The translations under genes were made by a program, and so were the position numbers. The notes under the pieces were generated by a model. It was given only the letters and a program-made list of their open reading frames with translations. It did no database searches and was not told the DNA's origin. Shown one piece after another: positions 6,790 through 13,354 of a DNA stretch of 19,392 nucleotides; the stretch's first letter is position 1, and the number at the start of each line of letters is the position of its first letter. The DNA is from Planctomycetota bacterium (lineage in GTDB: Bacteria > Planctomycetota > UBA1135 > GCA-002686595): contig SCVU01000513.1 in NCBI GenBank assembly GCA_004296785.1, positions 1-19,392 of the forward strand, given 5' to 3'.

Positions 6790-7365
6790 GTGACGCGGTC
6801 GCCGGAGTCCGATCTGCGGCTCGTGCGCGAAGCGCTGGACGGCCGCACCGCCGCAGTCGAGCAACTGCTCGATCGGCTCGCGTGCGTGCCGACCTTCCTG
6901 CAGGTGCGCAACGCGCGCTTCGGTCGACCGCTCGATCGCGACGAGCTCGAGGACCTCGCGCAGGACACGCTGATCCTGTTGTGGCGCGACCTGCGCGAGT
7001 ACGCCGGCCGCGCCGCGCTCGAGACCTGGGCGTACAGCTACTGTTCGTTCCAGTTCCAGCGCCGCGTGCGCGACCTCGGCCGCCGCCGCGACAACGAGGC
7101 CAGCGTCGCGGACGTGCCGGACCGCTCCGCCCTTCCTTCCACGAGCTCCCCCGCCGATTCCGTCGACGGCGAGCGAATGGACGCACTGTTGCAACGCCTC
7201 GACCCGGTCGATGCACTCATTGTGCGCATGCGTTGCTACGACGATTGCGCGTTCGACGACATCGCCGCACGGCTCGAGCTGTCGGTGAGCGCCGTGAAAT
7301 CGCGCTACTACCGCGGGCTCGAACGACTGTCCGAATTGCTGTGCGGATTCCGGGAGCCGCGCTGA
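6790..7365 (+). CDS. ECF-like sigma-70 family RNA polymerase sigma factor
   Basis: A 191-residue two-domain sigma factor. Region 2 spans about 27-100, with RDELEDLAQDTLILLWRDL (50-68) as the core-binding/-10 part and ETWAYSYCSFQFQRRVRDL (78-96) as the region 2.3/2.4 helix. Region 4 is at 126-186 with a clear HTH (FDDIAARLELSVSAVKSRYY, 155-174). An acidic, Ser/Pro-rich linker (about 103-125) replaces region 3, as in extracytoplasmic-function factors. The start is chosen as GTG at 6790, because upstream in-frame sequence runs into the tRNA-Arg gene and is low in family signal. A hairpin sits directly before it. The next gene follows after 5 nt and is an anti-sigma-like membrane protein, so activity is probably controlled by sequestration. 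The subgroup and target promoters cannot be told from sequence alone. Confidence 0.9.
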   Translation: MTRSPESDLRLVREALDGRTAAVEQLLDRLACVPTFLQVRNARFGRPLDRDELEDLAQDTLILLWRDLREYAGRAALETWAYSYCSFQFQRRVRDLGRRRDNEASVADVPDRSALPSTSSPADSVDGERMDALLQRLDPVDALIVRMRCYDDCAFDDIAARLELSVSAVKSRYYRGLERLSELLCGFREPR

Positions 7366-7370
7366 CGCCG

Positions 7371-8048
7371 ATGACGTGCCAACTCCATGCCCGGGAACTC
7401 CTCCAAAGTGCGCTGCTCGGCGAGCTCGAGCCCGCGCGTGCCGCCGAACTCGCGGCGTGCCGGGATTGCGCGCCACAGCTCGAGGCGCTGCGCGCGGTCG
7501 AGGCGAGCTTGCGCGTGCGAGCCGGCGACCCGGCCGCGGGCGCAGCATCGGACGCGGACGCCCAGCGCGCGCGCGAGCTGGTCCGACGCACGTACGCGGA
7601 GCGCATCGCTCCGACGCGTGGTGCGCACGCCGCCGGGCCGCGGCGCTGGCGGCTCGCGGCTGCCGCGCTGCTCGCCGTGGGTCTCGGCCTCGCGGTGTGG
7701 GCGCTGACGCGGCGCGGCGCGGCGATCGGGCCGGATCCGCTCATGCTCGGAAACCGCGCGGCCGAGATCATCGCGCCGCAAGGTGCTGCGGCGAGCTTCG
7801 CCGAGTTCCGCTGGAGATGCGAGCGCGCCGACGCCGTCACCTTCACGCTGCGCGTATACGCGGGCGACGCGAGCAGCGACGAACCGCTGTATGTTCGCCA
7901 CGCGCTCGAGGGCTTCGCGCACCGCGTCGACGACGGCGAGCTCGCGAGCTGGCCGAACCGGATCCACTGGGTGCTGCAACCGTGCGATGCGACGGGCAGC
8001 CCGTTGCCGGGCGCCGCGGACGCGGCCGACGCGCGCTTGGGACCATGA
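7371..8048 (+). CDS. Anti-sigma factor-like single-pass membrane protein
   Basis: A 225-residue protein. The N-terminal cytoplasmic part (1-92) resembles zinc anti-sigma (ZAS/zf-HC2) domains: C3 and H6 near the start, then a helix (ELLQSALLGELEPARAAELA) ending in C30-R-D-C33. The usual His four residues before the CxxC is Glu26, so any metal site would be C3/H6/C30/C33. One transmembrane helix follows (about 94-113, LAAAALLAVGLGLAVWAL between arginines). The outside part (about 120-225) looks like a beta-sandwich of Ig/fibronectin type, with FRWRC (146-150), HWVLQPC (199-205) and C150/C205 as a possible disulfide. It begins 5 nt after the sigma-factor stop and its TGA overlaps the next ATG (ATGA), so the three genes are translationally coupled. 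The likely job is to hold the sigma factor at the membrane; no binding data can be read from the sequence. Confidence 0.78.
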   Translation: MTCQLHARELLQSALLGELEPARAAELAACRDCAPQLEALRAVEASLRVRAGDPAAGAASDADAQRARELVRRTYAERIAPTRGAHAAGPRRWRLAAAALLAVGLGLAVWALTRRGAAIGPDPLMLGNRAAEIIAPQGAAASFAEFRWRCERADAVTFTLRVYAGDASSDEPLYVRHALEGFAHRVDDGELASWPNRIHWVLQPCDATGSPLPGAADAADARLGP

Positions 8049-10672
8049 ATCGCGCAGCGTCGGCGGCGCTCCTGTGCGCGTGCTCGTCTTGGCCGGTCGG
8101 CGGCGCGCTCGTCGCGGCGCGCGAACCCGCGCTGCGTCGCACACAGGAACCCGCGAGCCGTGCGGCGGACGCGGCGCCGAGCGCCGCGGAGTGGACGAAC
8201 GCCTATGGCGATGCGAGTTCGGGCGACCCCGCGCGCGTAGCGCGCGCGCTGCGCGCTGCCGCCGCGCTGATCGCGCGCACGCGCGAGCCGGCGGACGGTC
8301 CTCCGCTCGAGGTACTTCAGTTCGCGTGCGCGCTCGCGCTGCTGCCCGATCCCGCTGCGACAGCCGCGCGGCCGGCCCGGCTCGAGTGGGTCGCGCGCGT
8401 CGCGGCGCAGGGGCTGGCGGAGCTGCGCGCGCTGGCCGCGGACGCGCGCGACGGCGTCGCGGTCACGCCGGAGAGCCTCGCCGCGCTCGCCGTCTACGGT
8501 GCGTTGGCCGATCACGAGCTCGCGCTCGCCGAGTGCGCGAGCGGCGACCTCGCGGCGGCCGCGCGGCGTTTCGAGGAGGCGCTCGCGCGCTGGACGGAGG
8601 CCGGAGACTGGCGCCACCTGTTGCACTGGGACCTCGTCGACACGCTGCGCGTCGACGAGCGCTGGCGCGCAGCCGAACGCGCCGCCGGCGAGGCGCGTGC
8701 CGCGCTCGCGACCGGTTCGCCTGGCCGGGAAATCGAGCTGCGCGCCGCGCTCGTCGAGACGCGGCTCGAGCTCGACCTCGGGCGCCTCGAGCTCGCCGCT
8801 CGCCACTTCGCCCGCGCGAACGCTCTCGCGTCGGCCGACGACCTCGCGACGCAGCTCGAGTTCGGCGCGCTGCTGCTCGCGAGCGATCAGGAGGATCCGT
8901 GCATCGAGCGGATGGATGCGCTCGCGGCGCGGCTCGCGCTCGACGCGCGTGCAGGCTCCGTCGACGCGGAGGTGGACGCGCAGCTCGCGTTGCGCCGAGG
9001 CATCGCGCTGGCGGCCGGCGCCGCACGCGACCCGGCGCGCCGCGCGCGCGCGGCGGCCGACATCGAGCGCGCGCTGCCGCGACTCGCCGGCGAGCAGCGC
9101 CTGGTGGCGCTCGCCGCGCGAGGCGAGCTCGCGCTCGATGCGGGTGACGCGGCGGGCGCCGCGAGCTGCGCAGCCGACGGGCTCGCCGCGCTCGCGAGCG
9201 CGACGATCGCAGGGCCGGGCGCGCAAGCGCGACCGCAGCGCACGAGCCGCGTGCTCGCCGCGGGCGGCGTGCACGCGCTGCGCGCGCGCGTCGCCGTCGC
9301 TGCACATGCGCCCGACGCAGAGCTCGCGGCGATCGAACACGCGCTCGAAGCGAGCTGGCGCGCGCTGCTCGCCGCCTGGGACGAGCTGCCCGAGCGCGAG
9401 GGTGGACTCGGATTCCTGCAGTACGGCGCACGGCGCAGAATCCTGGTCGAACTGTGCGCGTTGCGGCTCGCGCGCCGCGGCTCGGCGGACACGGAGGCCT
9501 CCCTCGCGCTCGTGCTCGACGCGCAGGTGCGCGGCATGCTCGCGCGTGCGCTGCACGCGCCGCCACCGACGGCGGGCGAGGCGCGCGCACTCCTGTCGCC
9601 CGGGCAGATGCTGCTCGTGTTCGTCGCAGGACCGCGGCGCAGCCTGGTGTGGTGCATCGACGCGCAGCGCACGACGTGCGAGCCGGTCGCGGGGCGCGAC
9701 GAGCTGCGGCCGGCGCTCGAGGCGTACGCGGCGCTGCTCGCGACGCCGCCGGCGCTCGACGAGGACACCGCGGCGCGGCGCGCGCGCTTGCGCGCGAGCG
9801 GCGCGCGCGTCGCGGCGAAGCTGATCCCCGAGCGTGCACGCACGGCAATCGCAGCCGGTCGCGCGCTCGCGCTCACCGGGCTCGACACGTTCGGCAGCGT
9901 GCCGTTCGAGGCGCTGCCGGACGCCGCGGGAGTCGCGCTCGGCGCGCGCTGCGCGATCCAGCGCTGGCCGTCGCTGCCGGTCGCGCTCGCGCTCTCGCGA
10001 CGCGCCGCGCCCCCTGCGCCGCACGCGGCCGTACGCATCGAGCTGCTCGCGTGGGCGGCGCCGAGGATCGATGCCGCGGCGCCGCTCACGAGGGAGCTGC
10101 CGCTGATTCCGTTCGCGGCGTCCGACTGGCAACACCTGTCGCGACCGTGGCCGAAGTCGCGCAAGCGCCTGTGGAGCGGCGCCGAAGCGACCGAGGATGC
10201 GCTCGCGACCTCGGCGCTCGCGGCTGCCGGGATCCTGCACTTGCAGGTGCACGGCGTCGCGGACTCGGCGCGCCTGCGACCGCGCGCGCTCGCGCTCGCG
10301 CCGGGCGCGCACGAGGACGGACTGCTGTGGGCCGACGAGATCGAGCGTTTGCAAGCGCCACCGCTCGTCGTGCTCGCGAGCTGCGCGGCCGCGCACGGGC
10401 CCGCGCGGCGCGGCGACGACGCCGTGCAACACCTGGTCGGCGCGTGGTTGCGCGCCGGCGCGCGCTGCGTCGTCGCGTCCGAGCATGCGCTCGATCACTA
10501 CGCGACGCTCGAGTTGTGCGCGCGCGCGTACGAGCGGATCGCAAAGGGCGCCGGAACCGCCGAGGCGCTGCGCGACGCGCGCGCGCAACTCGCCGCCGCC
10601 GAGCGCTGGAGCGACCCGTTCTACTGGGGCCTCGTGCAGGTGCACGGGCTCGGCGCGCGCCGCACGCCCTAG
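8045..10672 (+). CDS. Helical-repeat (TPR-like) CHAT-domain protease, probably exported
   Basis: An 875-residue protein. Residues 1-26 look like a short signal sequence, possibly a lipobox (LCAC, C13); this is uncertain. Residues about 50-480 are Ala/Leu/Glu-rich paired helices with TPR-like pieces (for example ECASGDLAAAARRFEEAL near 160-178 and ALDAGDAAGAASCAADGL near 361-378). From about 515 a CHAT domain follows (LLSPGQMLLVFVAGP). The caspase-type dyad is present: H736 in LQVHGVAD and C780 in VVLASCAAAHG. Also seen are the AGARCVVASE strand, GTAEALRDARAQL and a terminal YWGLVQVHGLG. The common SLW motif after the VVAS strand is replaced by SEHALD. CHAT proteins are cysteine endopeptidases related to separase and caspases. 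Overlap with the anti-sigma gene (ATGA) suggests a joint function; cleavage of the anti-sigma protein is an inference only. The stop overlaps that of the converging gene. Confidence 0.88.
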   Translation: MNRAASAALLCACSSWPVGGALVAAREPALRRTQEPASRAADAAPSAAEWTNAYGDASSGDPARVARALRAAAALIARTREPADGPPLEVLQFACALALLPDPAATAARPARLEWVARVAAQGLAELRALAADARDGVAVTPESLAALAVYGALADHELALAECASGDLAAAARRFEEALARWTEAGDWRHLLHWDLVDTLRVDERWRAAERAAGEARAALATGSPGREIELRAALVETRLELDLGRLELAARHFARANALASADDLATQLEFGALLLASDQEDPCIERMDALAARLALDARAGSVDAEVDAQLALRRGIALAAGAARDPARRARAAADIERALPRLAGEQRLVALAARGELALDAGDAAGAASCAADGLAALASATIAGPGAQARPQRTSRVLAAGGVHALRARVAVAAHAPDAELAAIEHALEASWRALLAAWDELPEREGGLGFLQYGARRRILVELCALRLARRGSADTEASLALVLDAQVRGMLARALHAPPPTAGEARALLSPGQMLLVFVAGPRRSLVWCIDAQRTTCEPVAGRDELRPALEAYAALLATPPALDEDTAARRARLRASGARVAAKLIPERARTAIAAGRALALTGLDTFGSVPFEALPDAAGVALGARCAIQRWPSLPVALALSRRAAPPAPHAAVRIELLAWAAPRIDAAAPLTRELPLIPFAASDWQHLSRPWPKSRKRLWSGAEATEDALATSALAAAGILHLQVHGVADSARLRPRALALAPGAHEDGLLWADEIERLQAPPLVVLASCAAAHGPARRGDDAVQHLVGAWLRAGARCVVASEHALDHYATLELCARAYERIAKGAGTAEALRDARAQLAAAERWSDPFYWGLVQVHGLGARRTP

Positions 10673-12468
10673 CTCGACGACTGGATCGGCGGGCTCGGCG
10701 TGGACTTCGTGATGATGACCACGGGCGCCGGGATCGGCGGGAGCTGCGTGCGCGGAACGAACCCGCCGGGCGTGCCGGCGTCATCGCCCTGGCACTGCGT
10801 CGTCGGGAGCGCGCCCTGCCACGCGCCGGTGAGTCCGGTCAGCGCGCCGAAGTGCGGGAACTGGTTGTTGGGATCCGGGCTGAAATCGCCGGTGAAGCTC
10901 CCGTGCGCGTAGCGCCACGTCTGCGCGACGTTGCCGTTCGTGTCGACCTTGATCGGACGGATGGCCATGAAGAACTTCTCGTGGAAGCAATACGGCGGCA
11001 AGCTCGCGGAGCTCACGGCGACGTCGAAGTGGATCCGACCCGTGTTGTTGGCGTTCGCGAAGAAATTCACGCTCGACGAGTCCGCGAACCACTCGTGGCA
11101 CACGGTCGTCCCGTCGATCTCGTCGAGCGGCGGAAGCGTCGGAGCGTCCTTCCACACGAGCACCTCGAGGTGCGTCGCGTCCGACGTGTCGGCGTCCCAG
11201 CCGTTCTTCAGCGCGAGCTTGACCGCAACCGTCGGCTCGGTGGCGTGGCGACACAGATCGACGCCGTCGAAGATCGCGTGCTCGCTCGAGTCGTAGTCGA
11301 AGCCGCTTGCCGGAGGACCGGCGGGCACGTACGCCGGGATCGCCGGGTAGCAGACTCCGAAGCCCGCGTCCTCCGACGCGAAGTACAGGTCGTTCTCGCG
11401 ATCGAGCGGCCCGTCCCATGCGTGATCCGCGTCGCCGTCGAGGTCGGCGATGATCGGGATCGCGTGCGTGTTCGGCGCCGTCTGCGTCGGATCGCCGACG
11501 CTGAGCGCCGTGAGCTCGGTCGACGTCGAGAAGAACTGCGAGCCGCCGTCGTTGCGGAACTGGCGCAGGATCTGCGCGGCGCGCGTCGTCAACCACAGGT
11601 CCGCGTCGCCGTCGTCGTCGCGGTCACCGCTGGCCGCGGTCGCGATCTTCGCGTCGCCGAGCGAGACCGCCGTCTGGGTGCCGCCCGCGGTCGCGACGAG
11701 CAGGTACTGGTTCGGTCCGCTCGCGCCCTTGCCGACGATCGCGAGCGTGTCCTTGTCACCCGTTGCGGTCGGATCCTGCGGCAGCACGGCCATGCACGTG
11801 CCGGCCTGCAGGCTCGAGCGCCAGTACAGCCGCGTGCCCGACTGGTCGTACACCTCGACGCCCCACGTCGAGTTGATCGCGATCTCCGGTGCATTGCTGC
11901 CGGTCCAGTCGATCGGCTGGATGTCGAGGACGTCGTAGTTGATCGAGAAGCCGGTCTGCGCGCTGAACGAGCCCGACGAAGATGTCGCGAACAGGATCGT
12001 GCGCGAGTTGCTGCCGACGCCGACCAAGTCGCAGGTGCCCGACAGGTCGAGATCGGTCGAGCGCACGAGCTTCGCGCCGTTCCACGCGGAGATCGAGACC
12101 GCCTCGAAGTTCCAGGCTCCCGTCGTCGGGTCGAACGCGCCGACGCGCAGCGGCTCGCTGTTCGCGACGACGGCCAGGCCGTCGGTCGCGCCGGTGCCGT
12201 ACAGAGTCGCGACGTCGTTCACGCTCGAGAGCGCGACCTCGTTCGTCGACGTCGCGCCGGGCGCGTGCAGCAGCAGCGCGTTGCTCCCGCGCATCTGCAC
12301 GACGCCGAGCGGCAGCCCGGCGACGTAGCGACCGCTGACCGCGCGGCCGAACGAGCCGGATCCGGCCGACCACGCGATGCGGTTCTCGACGGGGACGGTA
12401 ACGCTCACGCCGGCGGCGGCGACGGCGGACGGCAAACACGACGCAGCGAGCAGACCGAGAGTGCGCAT
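10669..12468 (-). CDS. Secreted FG-GAP/VCBS-like beta-propeller protein
   Basis: A 599-residue exported protein. The start is taken as ATG at 12468 because it gives a compact signal peptide (MRTLGLLAASCLPSAVAAAG, cleavage near residue 20). An ATG at 12477 and further upstream starts would only lengthen it. The mature N-terminal half (about 21-365) has repeating beta-strand units with Asp/Asn/Gly loops: STDLDLSGTCDLVGVG, VLDIQPIDWTGSNAPEI, GDRDDDGDADLWL (281-293, EF-like calcium-loop spacing) and ADLDGDADHAWDG. These resemble integrin-type FG-GAP blades. The C-terminal part (about 370-599) has a Cys pattern but no recognised domain and ends in a Pro/Ser-rich tail with no sorting signal seen. 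Base and codon use is less extreme than in the flanking genes. The role is unknown; a cell-surface or secreted binding protein is plausible. It converges on the CHAT gene. Confidence 0.75.
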   Translation of the reverse strand: MRTLGLLAASCLPSAVAAAGVSVTVPVENRIAWSAGSGSFGRAVSGRYVAGLPLGVVQMRGSNALLLHAPGATSTNEVALSSVNDVATLYGTGATDGLAVVANSEPLRVGAFDPTTGAWNFEAVSISAWNGAKLVRSTDLDLSGTCDLVGVGSNSRTILFATSSSGSFSAQTGFSINYDVLDIQPIDWTGSNAPEIAINSTWGVEVYDQSGTRLYWRSSLQAGTCMAVLPQDPTATGDKDTLAIVGKGASGPNQYLLVATAGGTQTAVSLGDAKIATAASGDRDDDGDADLWLTTRAAQILRQFRNDGGSQFFSTSTELTALSVGDPTQTAPNTHAIPIIADLDGDADHAWDGPLDRENDLYFASEDAGFGVCYPAIPAYVPAGPPASGFDYDSSEHAIFDGVDLCRHATEPTVAVKLALKNGWDADTSDATHLEVLVWKDAPTLPPLDEIDGTTVCHEWFADSSSVNFFANANNTGRIHFDVAVSSASLPPYCFHEKFFMAIRPIKVDTNGNVAQTWRYAHGSFTGDFSPDPNNQFPHFGALTGLTGAWQGALPTTQCQGDDAGTPGGFVPRTQLPPIPAPVVIITKSTPSPPIQSSS

Positions 12469-12543
12469 GGTGAGCATCGAAAGAGGATGGCGGCGGCGCG
12501 GCGAAACGCAATGAGCGCGCATTCAGGCGAGCTCGCACAGCGA

Positions 12544-12573
12544 CGCCGCGGATACCGGTCGGCATCCGCGGCG
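12544..12573 (-). terminator. Strong hairpin after the small secreted-protein gene
   Basis: CGCCGCGGAT (12544-12553) and ATCCGCGGCG (12564-12573) form a perfect 10-bp stem with a 10-nt loop, itself able to add two inner pairs. It begins 21 nt after the stop of the gene at 12594-13154 and before the FG-GAP-like gene. There is no T run, so if it terminates it is not a textbook intrinsic terminator. Confidence 0.55.
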
Positions 12574-12593
12574 CGAACTCGAGATCGGTCGGA

Positions 12594-13154
12594 CTACGAC
12601 GGGTACGGCGAATGCACGGGGCCCTGCCCCAGCCCGACCGGCTTCGTCCAATCGGCGCGATTGACGTTGTTGTTGACCTTCCAATTCGCGTCGTGGGCTT
12701 CGAAGTTGGCGTCGTAGTCGTAGCCGAGCGTGAAATGGCTCGTCATCGCGGGGCCGCTGAACTTCAGCACGTACTCGCAAGTGCCGCCCGGCGTGCTCGT
12801 CGAACCGTGAGGCGTGGTCGCAAGAGCGTGCGTCGGCGATGCGGCGAGGATCTCAACGATCCAACCAGGCGGCTTCACGAGGTTCGTGTACATGGGGAGA
12901 TCCGACATGTCGACTCCGATCTCGACGCTCGTGCAGCTCACGTAGTTCCCGCCCGGGACCTTGACGTGATACACGAACTCGCGGGGACCCGAGGCGGTGT
13001 TGCCGCTTCCGCCGCAGCCCGAGCCGTCGCATTCGACCTTGATCACGGGAATCGGATTGCCGCCCTGCTGCGCTTCGGAACGCGAGTCGATGGCGAGGGA
13101 CACCAGGGCGCCGGCGAGGGCGGTGACGAACAGTCCTGCGATGAGCTTCTTCAC
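12594..13154 (-). CDS. Small secreted protein of unknown function
   Basis: A 186-residue exported protein. The start is GTG at 13154, set by a clear GGAGG ribosome-binding site (13164-13168) 9 nt upstream and by a classic signal peptide from that codon (MKKLIAGLFVTALAGALVSL, then AIDSRSEAQQ, cleavage near residue 28-30). The mature part has four cysteines (C42, C47, C74, C126). C42/C47 sit in a Gly-rich ECDGSGCGGSG loop. The rest is strand-rich: EFVYHVKVPGGNYVSC (59-74), a charged/hydrophobic middle (GWIVEILAAS), and a Tyr/Asp/Asn-rich end (FTLGYDYDANFEAHDANW, 141-158) finishing HSPYPS. No family is recognised. The neighbour downstream is another secreted protein, separated by a strong hairpin, so the two may be separately transcribed. 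Confidence 0.72.
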   Translation of the reverse strand: MKKLIAGLFVTALAGALVSLAIDSRSEAQQGGNPIPVIKVECDGSGCGGSGNTASGPREFVYHVKVPGGNYVSCTSVEIGVDMSDLPMYTNLVKPPGWIVEILAASPTHALATTPHGSTSTPGGTCEYVLKFSGPAMTSHFTLGYDYDANFEAHDANWKVNNNVNRADWTKPVGLGQGPVHSPYPS

Positions 13155-13354
13155 TTGTGAGAGCCTCCAGAAGTGCTGGCGAGCCGAGTGCGCGGGCGGC
13201 CGGCCCGCGCCGCCGCGCCCGAGAGCGGACGCGGCGGAGCCTTGGTTCCACCACCGCGGAGCGCGTCGCAGGCAATCGCGATTTCCGCGCGCGCGGTCTC
13301 GGCGACGAGACGGTTCCGCGTGTGTGCGCGCGCGCGCTCCGCTACGCTCTAGGG
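13155..13354. promoter_or_regulatory. Divergent intergenic region with two adjacent hairpins
   Basis: This 200-bp gap separates the small secreted-protein gene (leftward) from argF' (rightward). It holds the GGAGG site of the former at 13164-13168. Two neighbouring inverted repeats follow: GCGGGC/GCCCGC at 13192-13208 (5-nt loop) and CCGCCGCG/CGCGGCGG at 13210-13237, which adds three inner pairs past one mismatch and ends in a 4-nt loop. Both would lie in the leader of the leftward transcript. On the argF' side a weak -10-like TACGCT (13343-13348) sits so close to the ATG that a start there would give a leaderless mRNA; no -35 was found. Confidence 0.4.

Noticed and set aside
7217..10645. Very long open frame on the minus strand opposite the CHAT gene
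   Set aside because: It is Arg/Ala-rich, has no family motif, and is the usual antisense shadow of high-GC codon bias; the plus-strand product has clear CHAT motifs.
13200..13330. GGAAC-like ECF -35 elements on the minus strand upstream of the small secreted gene
   Set aside because: Two GGAACC sequences exist but neither has a -10 partner at an accepted spacing and no consensus for the local sigma factor is known.
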